A stretch of DNA of 64,000 nt, taken from assembly GCF_001514285.1 (NCBI RefSeq), contig NZ_KQ949033.1, positions 1-64,000 of the forward strand, written 5' to 3'. Positions within the stretch are counted from its first letter, which is position 1. Every line of letters begins with the position of its first letter. Both the position numbers and the translations under genes were made by a program. The notes under the pieces were generated by a model. The model was not told where the DNA came from. It did no database searches and saw only the letters and a program-made list of their open reading frames with translations. Below are positions 41,035-49,022 of this stretch, piece after piece. This stretch comes from Streptomyces sp. DSM 15324. GTDB taxonomy: Bacteria > Actinomycetota > Actinomycetes > Streptomycetales > Streptomycetaceae.

Positions 41035-41691
41035 ATGCACGGCACCCCGCACATCGTCAGCGACGTCATGACCCGCACGGTCGCCTGCGTCGGCCGCGGG
41101 ACGGCGTTCAAGGACATCGTGCGGACGATGCGGGACCGGAGGGTCAGCGCCCTGCCCGTGGTCGAGGGCGAGGGCCGTGTCGTCGGCGTGGTCTCGGAGG
41201 CGGATCTGCTGCCCAAGGAGGAGTTCCGCGACACCGACCCGGACCGGAACACCCAGCTGCGGCGCCTGACGGACCTGGCCAAGGCCGGTGCGGTGACGGC
41301 GCAGGAGCTGATGACCTCCCCGGCGCTCACCGTCCACGCGGACGCCACCCTGGCCCAGGCCGCGGCGACCATGGCCCGGGCGAAGGTCAAGCGGCTTCCC
41401 GTGGTCGACGCGGCGGGCGTGCTCCAGGGGGTCGTCAGCCGTGCCGACCTCCTCATGGTCTTCCTCCGCCCCGACGAGGAGATCGCCGAGGAGGTACGGC
41501 GCGAGGTCGTGGCCTACCTGTTCCCCCTGCCCGGCTCCAGCGTGCGGGTGGCCGTGCGGGACGGCGTGGTGAGGCTCGGCGGCCGGGTGCGGGACACCGC
41601 ACTCGTCCCGGTGGCGGCGCGGCTGATCCGCGCCGTCGAGGGCGTCGTGGACGTGGAGTTCGACCTCCCGGGCGGGGGTGGACCGGGGTGA
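41035..41691 (+). CDS. CBS-pair and BON domain protein, copy 3
   Basis: 218 residues from ATG at 41035 (AAGGAG upstream). CBS1 at residues 8-60 (VSDVMTRTVACVGRGTAFKDIVRTMRDRRVSALPVVEGEGRVVGVVSEADLL). A charged loop (PKEEFRDTDPDRNTQLRRLTD) follows, then CBS2 at about 88-140 (LMTSPALTVHADATLAQAAATMARAKVKRLPVVDAAGVLQGVVSRADLLMVF). The BON domain spans about 155-215 (SVRVAVRDGVVRLGGRVRDTALVPVAARLIRAVEGVVDVEFDL). The longer inter-CBS loop separates it from copies 1 and 2. Divergent from carbamate kinase. Probably an adenylate-sensing adaptor; partner unknown. Confidence 0.92.
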   Translation: MHGTPHIVSDVMTRTVACVGRGTAFKDIVRTMRDRRVSALPVVEGEGRVVGVVSEADLLPKEEFRDTDPDRNTQLRRLTDLAKAGAVTAQELMTSPALTVHADATLAQAAATMARAKVKRLPVVDAAGVLQGVVSRADLLMVFLRPDEEIAEEVRREVVAYLFPLPGSSVRVAVRDGVVRLGGRVRDTALVPVAARLIRAVEGVVDVEFDLPGGGGPG

Positions 41692-42038
41692 CGCGGGCGC
41701 GTCCCGGATGGTGCGGCACGGCCGGGACCGGTCCCGGTACCGAGGTCGCCGACCTCTGGAGCATCCCGGTCGGATGGAGCATCCAGGTCCGACCGCCGTC
41801 GGCGTCCCGCTCGATCCGGCCGTTCCGCCGGGATGCGCGGCCAACCGGGGCACCCCGACGCCCCCGAGGGAGCCCCCGTGCTCCTGTGCGGGCAGCGTCT
41901 CGATCTCGGCGCCGGCCTCGCCGCGTACACGGCGGGCAGCGCCCAGGTGAACGGCCTCGGCCACCTCACCGGCGGCATCGCCGTCGGCAAGGCGGCCGGC
42001 CCGGGCGGGTCCACGCGGCGCACGGCGCCCGATCCGGC
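41692..42038. other. Intergenic stretch with a perfect 16-bp palindrome
   Basis: 347 bp between CBS copy 3 and the aromatic hydroxylase, which converge. CCGGGACCGGTCCCGG at 41722-41737 is fully palindromic, 31 bp after the CBS stop. It contains GGGAC and GTCCC but spaced by two bases only, so it differs from the DosR-like boxes and may be a terminator stem or protein site. No convincing gene is present. Confidence 0.45.
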
Positions 42039-44435
42039 TCAGGACACCGGGGCCGGAGCGCGCGAGGGGATCCAGCGCAGGTGGACACCCTGGCCGACGG
42101 GGTCGGAGCGGAGCAGCGACAGCCGGGGGCGCACGGCGTCGGTGCGCGCGGACGGCGGTTTGCGGCGGCCCGCCGCGAACGGCTGCGGCCAGTCGGCGCC
42201 CGGCCCCCGGTACTCCTGCTCGGCCGCCGCGTGCAGGGTCCAGTGCGGGTCGTACAGATGGGTGCGTCCCACGGCGCACAGGTCGGCGCGGCCCGCGAGC
42301 AGGATCGAGTTGACGTCGTCGTAGGAGGCGATGGCGCCGACCGCGATGACGGCCGTGCCGGTGGCGGCGGCGACCTCCTGCCGGATGCGGTCGGCGAACG
42401 GGGTCTGGTAGGAGCGGCCGAAGGCGGGCCGCTCGTCCTTGGTGACCTGGCCGGAGGAGACGTCGATGGCGTCCGCGCCGTGCGCGACGAAGGCGCGGGC
42501 GATCTCCACGGCGTCGTGCTCGGTGTTGCCGTCGGGCACCCAGTCGCTGGCGGAGATACGCACGATCACGGGGCGTCCGGCCGGCCAGGCGGCGCGCACG
42601 GCGTCGAAGACCTCCAGGGGGAAACGCAGCCGGTTCTCCAGCGGTCCGCCGTACTCGTCGGTGCGGCGGTTGGCGACCGGAGAGAGGAACGAGGACAGCA
42701 GATAGCCGTGGGCGCAGTGGAGTTCGAGCAGGTCGAAGCCGGCCTCGGCGCCCCGGCGGGCGGCCGCGACGAAGTCCGCGACGATCCGGTCCAGGTCGGC
42801 GCGGGTGAGCCGGCGCGGCACCGGGGAGCCCTCGCCGTACGGCACCGGGGACGGGCCGACCGTCTCCCAGTTGCCCTCGGGCAGCGGGGCGTCCATACCC
42901 TCCCACATCAGCCGGGTCGAGCCCTTGCGGCCGGAGTGGCCGAGCTGGAGGCCGATGCGGGCGGTGCTGTGCTCGTGGACGTACGACACGATCCGCGCCC
43001 AGGACGCGCGCTGTTCGTCGTTCCACAGGCCGGTGCAGCCGGGGGTGATGCGGCCCTCGGGCGAGACGCAGACCATCTCGGTCATCACCAGTCCGGCGCC
43101 GCCCATGGCCTTGGATCCGAGGTGGACGAGGTGGAAGTCGCCGGGCACGCCGTCCACGGCGGAGTACATGTCCATCGGGGAGACGACGACCCGGTTCTTC
43201 AGCTCCAGCTGCCCGATCCGGTACGGCTGGAACATCGCCGGGGCGGTGCCGTCGAGCCCCTGGGCGCGGGCGAAGGCGGTGTCCACCCGGTCGGCGAACT
43301 CCGCGTCGCGGGTGCGCAGGTTGTCGTAGGTGATGCGGCGGGAGCGGGTGAGGAGGTTGAAGCAGAACTGGGTGGGCTCCTGGTGGACGTACATGCCGAT
43401 GTTCTCGAACCACTCCAGGGAAGCCTGCGCGGCCCGCTGGGTGGACTCCACGACGGGGCGGCGCTCGGCCTCGTACGCCGTCAACGCGGCCTCGGTGTCG
43501 GGGTGTTCGTGCAGACAGGCGGCGAGGGCGAGGGCGTCCTCCATGGCGAGTTTGGTGCCCGAGCCGATGGAGAAGTGCGCGGTGTGGGCGGCGTCGCCGA
43601 TGAGGACCAGATTGCCGTGGTGCCAGCGTTCGTTGCGCACGGTGGTGAAGTTCAGCCACTTGGAGTTGTTGGCGAACACCCGGTGGCCGTCCAGGGCGTC
43701 GGCGAACAGCTCCCGCAGTCGGGCCACCGCCGCTTCGTCGGAGGCGCCCGGCGGGAGGACGACGTCCTCGCCGGCGTCGAAGCCGGCCCGCCGCCAGACG
43801 TCCTCGTGCATCTCGACGATGAAGGTGGAGCCCGTGGCGGAATAGGGGTAGCCGTGGACCTGCATGACGCCCCACGGCGTCTGGTCGACGAAGAACTGGA
43901 AGGCCTCGAAGACCCGGTCCGTGCCGAGCCACATGTATTTGTTGGGGCGACGGTCCAGGGTGGGCCGGAAGACGTCCGCGTGGGCGGTCCGTACGGCGGA
44001 GTTGACGCCGTCGGCGCCCACCACCAGGTCGTACGCGGCGCGCAGGCGGTCGGTGTCGGGGGCGGGGGTGGAGAAGTGCAGGGTGACGCCGAGGGCGCGG
44101 CAGCGTTCCTGGAGGAGGTGCAGGAGGTCCTTGCGGCTCATGGCGGCGAAGCCCTGGCCTCCGACGGTGTGGGTCTCGCCCTGGAGGTGGATGTCGATGT
44201 CGGTCCAGCGGGCGAAGCGGCGGGACATGGCCTCGGCGATGTCGGTGTCGGCGTTCTCGATGCCGCCGAGGGTCTCGTCGGAGAAGACGACGCCGAAGCC
44301 GAAGGTGTCGTCGGGGGCGTTGCGTTCCCAGACGGTGATGTCGTGGGCGGGGTCGAGCTGTTTCATCAGGGCCGCGAGGTAGAGACCTCCCGGGCCACCG
44401 CCGATGATCGCGATTTTCAAGGGAGTTCCTCTCAC
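42039..44435 (-). CDS. Bifunctional aryl-CoA 5-hydroxylase / old-yellow-enzyme fusion (SdgC/anthraniloyl-CoA monooxygenase-like)
   Basis: 798 residues. Residues 1-400 form a class A flavin monooxygenase: KIAIIGGGPGGLYLAALMK (FAD), DLVVGADGVNSAVR (DG motif), VLIGDAAHTAHFSIGSGTKLAMEDALALA (second FAD motif). Residues about 405-770 form an old-yellow-enzyme FMN barrel: LKNRVVVSPMDMYSA, GLQLGHSGRKGS, ELHCAHGYLLSSFLSPVANRRTDEYGG, AVGAI...ADLCAVGR. This fusion is known from Streptomyces SdgC (salicylyl-CoA 5-hydroxylase) and Azoarcus 2-aminobenzoyl-CoA monooxygenase/reductase. It hydroxylates an aryl-CoA at C5 using NAD(P)H and O2. The ligase gene overlaps its start by 4 bp. The last about 30 residues are Arg/Pro-rich and unlike the family. 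Confidence 0.93.
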   Translation of the reverse strand: MRGTPLKIAIIGGGPGGLYLAALMKQLDPAHDITVWERNAPDDTFGFGVVFSDETLGGIENADTDIAEAMSRRFARWTDIDIHLQGETHTVGGQGFAAMSRKDLLHLLQERCRALGVTLHFSTPAPDTDRLRAAYDLVVGADGVNSAVRTAHADVFRPTLDRRPNKYMWLGTDRVFEAFQFFVDQTPWGVMQVHGYPYSATGSTFIVEMHEDVWRRAGFDAGEDVVLPPGASDEAAVARLRELFADALDGHRVFANNSKWLNFTTVRNERWHHGNLVLIGDAAHTAHFSIGSGTKLAMEDALALAACLHEHPDTEAALTAYEAERRPVVESTQRAAQASLEWFENIGMYVHQEPTQFCFNLLTRSRRITYDNLRTRDAEFADRVDTAFARAQGLDGTAPAMFQPYRIGQLELKNRVVVSPMDMYSAVDGVPGDFHLVHLGSKAMGGAGLVMTEMVCVSPEGRITPGCTGLWNDEQRASWARIVSYVHEHSTARIGLQLGHSGRKGSTRLMWEGMDAPLPEGNWETVGPSPVPYGEGSPVPRRLTRADLDRIVADFVAAARRGAEAGFDLLELHCAHGYLLSSFLSPVANRRTDEYGGPLENRLRFPLEVFDAVRAAWPAGRPVIVRISASDWVPDGNTEHDAVEIARAFVAHGADAIDVSSGQVTKDERPAFGRSYQTPFADRIRQEVAAATGTAVIAVGAIASYDDVNSILLAGRADLCAVGRTHLYDPHWTLHAAAEQEYRGPGADWPQPFAAGRRKPPSARTDAVRPRLSLLRSDPVGQGVHLRWIPSRAPAPVS

Positions 44436-46108
44436 TGCTCGCCGGCCGCTTCGGCCTCGACGATCCTGCGGAGTGCGAACCGCTGGAGTTTTCCGCTGGT
44501 GTTGCGCGGCAGGGCGCCGTGGAAGCGCACGTCACGCGGGTACTTGTAGGGAGCGAGGACGCGTTTGACGTGGTCCTGGATCTCCTTGGCCTTGTTCTCG
44601 TCGCCCTTGACGCCGTCCCGCAGGACGACGAACGCGCAGACGACCGAGCCGCGTTCGGCGTCGGGCCGGCCCACGACCGCCGATTCGACGACGTCGGGGT
44701 GGGTGTCGATGGCGGCCTCCACCTCGGGGCCGCCGATGTTGTAGCCGGAGGAGACGATCATGCTGTCGCTGCGGGCGTGGTAGTGGAAGTAGCCGTCCTC
44801 GTCCCGGTGGAAGACGTCCCCGGTGATGTTCCAGCCGTCCAGGACGTAGTCCCGCTGGCGTTCGTCGTCGAGGTAGCGGCAGCCGACGGGGCCTATGACA
44901 CCGAGTCTGCCGGGTTCGCCGGGGCCGAGTTCCGTGCCGTCCACGTCGAGGACGGCGGCCCGGTAGCCGGGGACGGGGCGGCCGGTGGCGCCGGGACGGA
45001 TGTCGTCTCCGGCGGCGGAGATGAAGATGTGCAGCAGTTCGGTGGCACCGATGCCGTCGACGACCTTCAGACCGATGCGGCGGTGCAGGTCGTCCCAGGT
45101 GGAGCGGGGGATGTGCTCGCCCGCCGAGAGGCCGATGCGCAGGGCACGCAGGCTGTCCTCCGCTCCCTCGCGCAGGATGGCCCGGTAGGCGGTGGGTGCG
45201 GTCGCGAGGACGGTGACGCCGTGCTCACGCACGAGGTGGGCGAGCTGGAGCGGGGTGGCGGACTCGGTGAGCAGGGCGCAGGCCCCGGCCCGCAGCGGGA
45301 AGACGACCAGCATGCCGAGGCCGAAGGTGAAGGCGAGCGGCGCGGTGCAGGCGACCAGGTCGTCGGGGACCAGGCCGAGGGTGTGGCGGCCGAAGGTGTT
45401 GTCGATGGACAGGATGTCCCGGTGGAAGTGCATGGTGATCTTGGGTACGCCGGTGGATCCGGACGTGGGGCCGAGCAGCGCCACGTCGTCGGCGGCCGTG
45501 TCCACGGCGGTGAACTCGCCGGACTTGGCGGCGGCCCGGGCGAGGAGGTCCTCGGGGCCGGTGCCGCCGTACTCCACGACGGTCAGCGAGGGCAGCACGG
45601 TCTCGCGCAGGGTGTGGACGTCCTCGGCGCAGCGGTGGTCGACCAGGGCGATGCAGGGCCGGGTGCGTTCGGCGACCGGGGTGAGTTCGCGGACGCGCAG
45701 GGCGGCCATGGTGGTGACGACGACTCCGCCGGCCTTGAGGACGGCGAGCCAGCAGGCCACCGTCCAGGGGGTGTTGGGCGAGCGCAGCAGGACGCGCCCG
45801 CCGGGGGTCAGGCCGAGGTCCTCGGTGAGGACCTGGGCGACCTGGTTGGCGCGGGTGCGCAGGTCGCCGTACGTCCACAGCTCCCCGGCCGGGGTGCGCA
45901 GGGCCGGGCGGTCGGGGCCGTACCGGGCGACGGGCGCGTCGATCAGCTCGGTCGCCGCGTTGAGGCGGTCCGGGTAGGCCAGTTCGGGGGTGGTGAACTC
46001 GATCGCCGGCCACTGGTGCGGGGGCGGCAGATGGTCGCGGGTGAAGGTGTCGACGTGTGCCGAGGGTGCGAGACCGAGGGGTATCGGGGGTGGTAAGGCA
46101 GGGGTCAA
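44432..46108 (-). CDS. Aryl-CoA ligase (2-aminobenzoate/benzoate-CoA ligase family)
   Basis: 558 residues from TTG at 46108 (AAGGA nine nucleotides upstream). An acyl-adenylate-forming enzyme: P-loop LLGPTSGSTGVPKITMHFH, VVDGIGATELLHIFIS, DGWNITGDVFHRDEDGYFHYHARSDSMIVSSGYNIGGPEVEAAI, and the catalytic Lys in PRNTSGKLQRF. The sequence style is that of the benzoate/2-aminobenzoate-CoA ligase family. It would activate an aromatic acid for the hydroxylase encoded by the next gene, which overlaps by 4 bp (ATGA). Anthranilate is favoured by the neighbouring RidA gene; salicylate is the alternative. Confidence 0.92.
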   Translation of the reverse strand: MTPALPPPIPLGLAPSAHVDTFTRDHLPPPHQWPAIEFTTPELAYPDRLNAATELIDAPVARYGPDRPALRTPAGELWTYGDLRTRANQVAQVLTEDLGLTPGGRVLLRSPNTPWTVACWLAVLKAGGVVVTTMAALRVRELTPVAERTRPCIALVDHRCAEDVHTLRETVLPSLTVVEYGGTGPEDLLARAAAKSGEFTAVDTAADDVALLGPTSGSTGVPKITMHFHRDILSIDNTFGRHTLGLVPDDLVACTAPLAFTFGLGMLVVFPLRAGACALLTESATPLQLAHLVREHGVTVLATAPTAYRAILREGAEDSLRALRIGLSAGEHIPRSTWDDLHRRIGLKVVDGIGATELLHIFISAAGDDIRPGATGRPVPGYRAAVLDVDGTELGPGEPGRLGVIGPVGCRYLDDERQRDYVLDGWNITGDVFHRDEDGYFHYHARSDSMIVSSGYNIGGPEVEAAIDTHPDVVESAVVGRPDAERGSVVCAFVVLRDGVKGDENKAKEIQDHVKRVLAPYKYPRDVRFHGALPRNTSGKLQRFALRRIVEAEAAGEQ

Positions 46109-46154
46109 CGGACGTGTTCCTTCCGGGATCCCGCCCGGAGCGGGGCGGGGCGGG

Positions 46155-47063
46155 TCAGGCGGGGCGGATCATGCCCTCCTGGGCGACGGTGGCCAGGTGG
46201 CGGCGGTCGCGGGTGAAGAAGCGGCCGGTGCCGAGTCCGCGGCCCGCGTCGGCCGCGGCCGCCTCCTGGACGTAGAGGAGCCAGTCGCCCATCGGGGCGG
46301 GGCGGTGGAACCACATGGCGTGGTCGAGGCTCGCGGTGACCAGGCCGGGACGGGACCAGGGCAGGTCGAGAACCCGCAGGACGGGTTCGAGGATGGTGTA
46401 GTCGCAGACGTACGCCAGCGCGGCGAGGTCCCGGCCGGCGTCGGTGAGTCCGTCGACGGGGCGGAGCGGGTCGTACGGCTTGATCCACACCGCCTGGTGC
46501 GGCAGGCGGTCTCCTTCGACGGTGAGGTAGACCGGGCCCGGGACGTGCCGCATGTCGAAGCCGCGGCCACCGGACCAGTAGCTCCGGACGTCCTCGGTCA
46601 GGGGCGCGTCGGCGTGCCGGGCGAGGTACTCGGCCGAGGTGGGCAGGCCCTCGGGGCCGGGTACCTCCGCGTCCTCGGCGAGGGTGGCGTGGAAGGCCGC
46701 ACCCGCCTCGCCCGCCGCGAAGTTGGCGAGGCAGACGTAGAGGGGCTTGCCGTTCTGGTAGCCGCGCACCTGGCGGGTGCTGTAGCCGCGGCCGTCGCGC
46801 AGCACCTCCACCTCGTAGCGGACCTCGGCGCCGATGTCGGCCGGACGCAGGAAGTAACTGTGCATGGAGTGCAGGGACTTGCCGTCGGTGACCGACCGCA
46901 TGGCGGCGGCGGCCGCCTGGGCGACCAGGTCGCCGCCGTAGGCCTTGGGCCAGGGGCAGGGCTGGGTGACGGCGGTGAAGGCCAGGTCGAAGTGCTCGGG
47001 CTCGGCGGGCTTCAGGGTGAGGGCGGCGGTGAAGACGGCCGAGGTCGGCGCCGGGCCGGTCAT
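46155..47063 (-). CDS. TesB-like acyl-CoA thioesterase II
   Basis: 302 residues from ATG at 47063, which overlaps the cupin stop by 4 bp. Two hot-dog folds: an N-terminal half (PWPKAYGGDLVAQAAAAAMRSV, LHSMHSYFLRPADIGAEVRYEVEVLRDGRGYSTRQVRGYQNGKPLYVCLANF) and a C-terminal half with the active-site region (LAALAYVCDYTILEPVLR, VTASLDHAMWFHRPAPMGDWLLYVQEA). This is the TesB architecture. In this cluster it can release the hydroxylated aryl acid from CoA after ring hydroxylation, giving the free substrate for the cupin dioxygenase. 46 bp upstream of the ligase on the same strand, so the four minus-strand genes form one operon. Confidence 0.92.
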   Translation of the reverse strand: MTGPAPTSAVFTAALTLKPAEPEHFDLAFTAVTQPCPWPKAYGGDLVAQAAAAAMRSVTDGKSLHSMHSYFLRPADIGAEVRYEVEVLRDGRGYSTRQVRGYQNGKPLYVCLANFAAGEAGAAFHATLAEDAEVPGPEGLPTSAEYLARHADAPLTEDVRSYWSGGRGFDMRHVPGPVYLTVEGDRLPHQAVWIKPYDPLRPVDGLTDAGRDLAALAYVCDYTILEPVLRVLDLPWSRPGLVTASLDHAMWFHRPAPMGDWLLYVQEAAAADAGRGLGTGRFFTRDRRHLATVAQEGMIRPA

Positions 47064-47542
47064 CGGTCCAGCCAGTCGCGCAGTGCGGCGTCGGCGACGT
47101 CGGGCAGGTTGACGACGATGTTCTCCGGGGTGCGGGTCGTCATCCAGGTCAGGGGCTTGGTGCGGGAGAGGTTGCACTCGACGTGCGGCATGAAGGGCGG
47201 CACGAAGACCCAGTCGCCCTCCTCCATGTCGACGTAGTCCTCGAACTTCTCGCCGAAGTAGATCCGCGCCCGGCCGGACAGCACGTATCCCCCGGTCTCG
47301 GCCTCGCCGTGGTGGTGGGAGACGGAGCGGTAGCCCGGCTCGTTGCTGACCTTTCCGAACCACAGGCGGGTGGCGGGGGTGTGCTGGATGCTCACGCCGG
47401 AGACCCGCACGGCGCCACCCGAGTCGGCGGTGTTCGCGCTCTCCAGTCCGCCGCGGGTGACGACGGGGGCGACGATGCCGCTGGGCAGGCGGTACATCGA
47501 GTTGTCGCCCTCCAGCCGGTACTTGCTGAGGTCGGGCTCCAT
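47060..47542 (-). CDS. Single-domain cupin, candidate aromatic ring-cleavage dioxygenase
   Basis: 160 residues from ATG at 47542 (MEPDLSKYRLEGDNSMYRLP). Cupin motif 1 reads GYRSVSHHHGEAETGGYVLSG with His-x-His and Glu metal ligands. Motif 2 reads GDWVFVPPFMPHVECN with the fourth ligand His and conserved Asn. Size and motifs fit small iron dioxygenases such as 3-hydroxyanthranilate dioxygenase or 5-hydroxyanthranilate dioxygenase better than the two-cupin gentisate dioxygenase of about 350 residues. It heads the minus-strand operon (cupin, thioesterase, ligase, hydroxylase). An in-frame start at 47623 would read through an AT-rich promoter-like segment and is unlikely. Confidence 0.82.
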   Translation of the reverse strand: MEPDLSKYRLEGDNSMYRLPSGIVAPVVTRGGLESANTADSGGAVRVSGVSIQHTPATRLWFGKVSNEPGYRSVSHHHGEAETGGYVLSGRARIYFGEKFEDYVDMEEGDWVFVPPFMPHVECNLSRTKPLTWMTTRTPENIVVNLPDVADAALRDWLDR

Positions 47543-47681
47543 GGCGCGGGCTCCGTTCGGTCGGGGCGGTCGGGTCCGGGATTCCGATGTCTCGTATTTT
47601 TCACTGTCGTCAATTAAAGTCAATACACGCTCCAGTCAGCCCTGCCAGCCCCAGTCAGCACCGACGCGCTCCGGAGGCCCC
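47543..47681. promoter_or_regulatory. Divergent promoter region of the aromatic catabolic cluster
   Basis: 139 bp between the cupin and RidA starts. The centre, about 47585-47635, is strikingly AT-rich (TCGTATTTTTCACTGTCGTC, then AATTAAAGTCAATACACG) and contains GTCGTCAATTAAAGTCAATAC with repeated GTCAAT-type half-sites. It should contain both promoters and the operator for the PaaX-family regulator encoded at 49023. Confidence 0.55.
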
Positions 47682-48134
47682 ATGCCCCCCGTCCCCGTGA
47701 ACCCGGACTCCCTCCCCCGGCCCAGCGGCTACTCGCACGGCACGCTGGCCGGGAACACGCTGTACCTGGGCGGCCAGACCGCCCTGGACGCCGAGATGAA
47801 GATCGTTCCGGGCGGCGTCGTGGCGCAGTTCCGGCAGGCGTTCGGCAATCTGCTCACCACCCTGCGGGCGGCGGGCGGTGAGCCCGCGGACCTGGTCAGC
47901 GTGACGCTGTACCTCACCGACATCCCCGACTACCAGGCGCACGGCAAGGAGATCGGCGAGGTCTGGCGCGAGCTCGCCGGGCCGGTCTACCCAGCGATGG
48001 CCGGTATCGGCTGCACGGCGCTGTGGCAGCCCGAGGCGGTGATCGAGATCCTCGGGGTCGCCGTGATCCCGGACGACCGGCTCGTCATCCCGGACGACCG
48101 GCTCGTCGCCCCGCGGCCGCAGGGGCCCGCATGA
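47682..48134 (+). CDS. RidA/YjgF family enamine/imine deaminase
   Basis: 150 residues from ATG at 47682 (GGAGG five nucleotides upstream). RidA fold: GYSHGTLAGNTLYLGGQTALD, VVAQFRQAFGNLLTTLRAAGGEPADLVSVTLYLTDI, and the C-terminal YPAMAGIGCTALWQPEAVIEILGVAVIP. The usual active-site Arg of canonical RidA (in the TR-x-x-V region) is replaced here by Gly-Ile-Gly-Cys-Thr, as in pathway-specific members. It probably hydrolyses the amino group from a ring-cleavage product in the amine-bearing route. A 21-bp duplication near the 3' end (48066-48107) repeats IPDDRLV. Its stop overlaps the FAA hydrolase start (ATGA). Confidence 0.9.
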   Translation: MPPVPVNPDSLPRPSGYSHGTLAGNTLYLGGQTALDAEMKIVPGGVVAQFRQAFGNLLTTLRAAGGEPADLVSVTLYLTDIPDYQAHGKEIGEVWRELAGPVYPAMAGIGCTALWQPEAVIEILGVAVIPDDRLVIPDDRLVAPRPQGPA

Positions 48135-49012
48135 GACTCGCCTCCTTCACCCTGGACGGCACGCGGCGAGCCGGCGCCGTGCACCTGCCCGAGCGGACGG
48201 TCACCCTGCTGCCGCCGGAGATCGGCACGGTGGACGACCTCGTGCGCGGCGGCCCCGAGGCCCTGGACGCGGCCCGTGCCGCGGGCGGCCCGTCGCTGCC
48301 GCTGTCGGACATCCGGCTGGAGGCACCGCTGCACCGCTTCCGCCGCGACATCCTGTGCACCGGCTGGAACTACCTCGACCACTTCGAGGAGTCCCGCGGG
48401 AAGCGCGGGGGCCAGGACCCGGTGAGCCTGCCCGAGCACCCGACCTTCTTCACCAAGGGCCCCGACACCGTCATCGGGCCGTACGACCCCATCGCCTACG
48501 ACCCCGCCCTCTCCGCGCAGTGGGACTACGAGGCGGAGATCGCCCTCGTCATCGGCCGCGACGGCCGCTCCATCCCCGAGGAGAAGGCACTGGACCACGT
48601 CTTCGGCTACCTGGTCGCCAACGACGTCTCCCAGCGCGACCTCCAGCGGGCCCACGGCGGCCAGTGGCTCAAGGGCAAGAGCATCGACGCCACCATGCCG
48701 CTGGGCCCCTGGCTCACCACCGCCGACGAGATCGACGACCTCGGCTCCCTGCGGGTGCAGTGCGAGGTCGACGGCCGCCTCCTGCAGGACGCGACCAGCG
48801 GCCACATGGCCTTCCCCGTCCCCCGGATCATCGCCGAACTGAGCCGCGGCATGACCCTGCGCGCCGGGGACGTCGTCCTCACCGGCACCCCCAGCGGCAT
48901 CGGCAGCGCACGCGAACCCCAGATCTTCCTGGGCGACGGCGACACCGTCGTCACCCGGGTGAGTGGCCTCGGCGAACTGCGCAACACCGTGACCCGGACC
49001 CGGCTGACATAA
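48131..49012 (+). CDS. Fumarylacetoacetate hydrolase family protein
   Basis: 293 residues from ATG at 48131. Hydrolase domain from about residue 75: ILCTGWNYLDHFEESRGKRG, HPTFFTKGPDTVIGPYDPI, WDYEAEIALVIGRDGRSIPEEKALDHVFGYLVANDVSQRDLQ (metal-binding Glu-x-Glu and Asp), then KGKSIDATMPLGPWLTT, MAFPVPRIIAELSRGMTLRAGDVVLTGTPSGIG. The family cleaves C-C bonds in dioxo acids, for example fumarylpyruvate or maleylpyruvate from ring cleavage of 5-substituted aromatics. This supplies the last step of the cluster's pathway. Translationally coupled to the RidA gene. Confidence 0.93.
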   Translation: MRLASFTLDGTRRAGAVHLPERTVTLLPPEIGTVDDLVRGGPEALDAARAAGGPSLPLSDIRLEAPLHRFRRDILCTGWNYLDHFEESRGKRGGQDPVSLPEHPTFFTKGPDTVIGPYDPIAYDPALSAQWDYEAEIALVIGRDGRSIPEEKALDHVFGYLVANDVSQRDLQRAHGGQWLKGKSIDATMPLGPWLTTADEIDDLGSLRVQCEVDGRLLQDATSGHMAFPVPRIIAELSRGMTLRAGDVVLTGTPSGIGSAREPQIFLGDGDTVVTRVSGLGELRNTVTRTRLT

Positions 49013-49022
49013 GGTGCGGGGA

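Noticed and set aside
40764..44549. 1261-codon plus-strand open frame and the 1571-codon minus-strand frame over the same area
   Set aside because: Both span several well-recognised genes and spacers. The minus frame is only meaningful at its C-terminal end, as carbamate kinase.
47060..47542. Calling the cupin a gentisate 1,2-dioxygenase
   Set aside because: Gentisate dioxygenases have two cupin domains and about 350 residues; this has one domain and 160 residues.
47543..47623. Longer N-terminus for the cupin starting at 47623
   Set aside because: The extra 27 codons cover an AT-rich promoter-like segment between divergent operons and lack a ribosome site.
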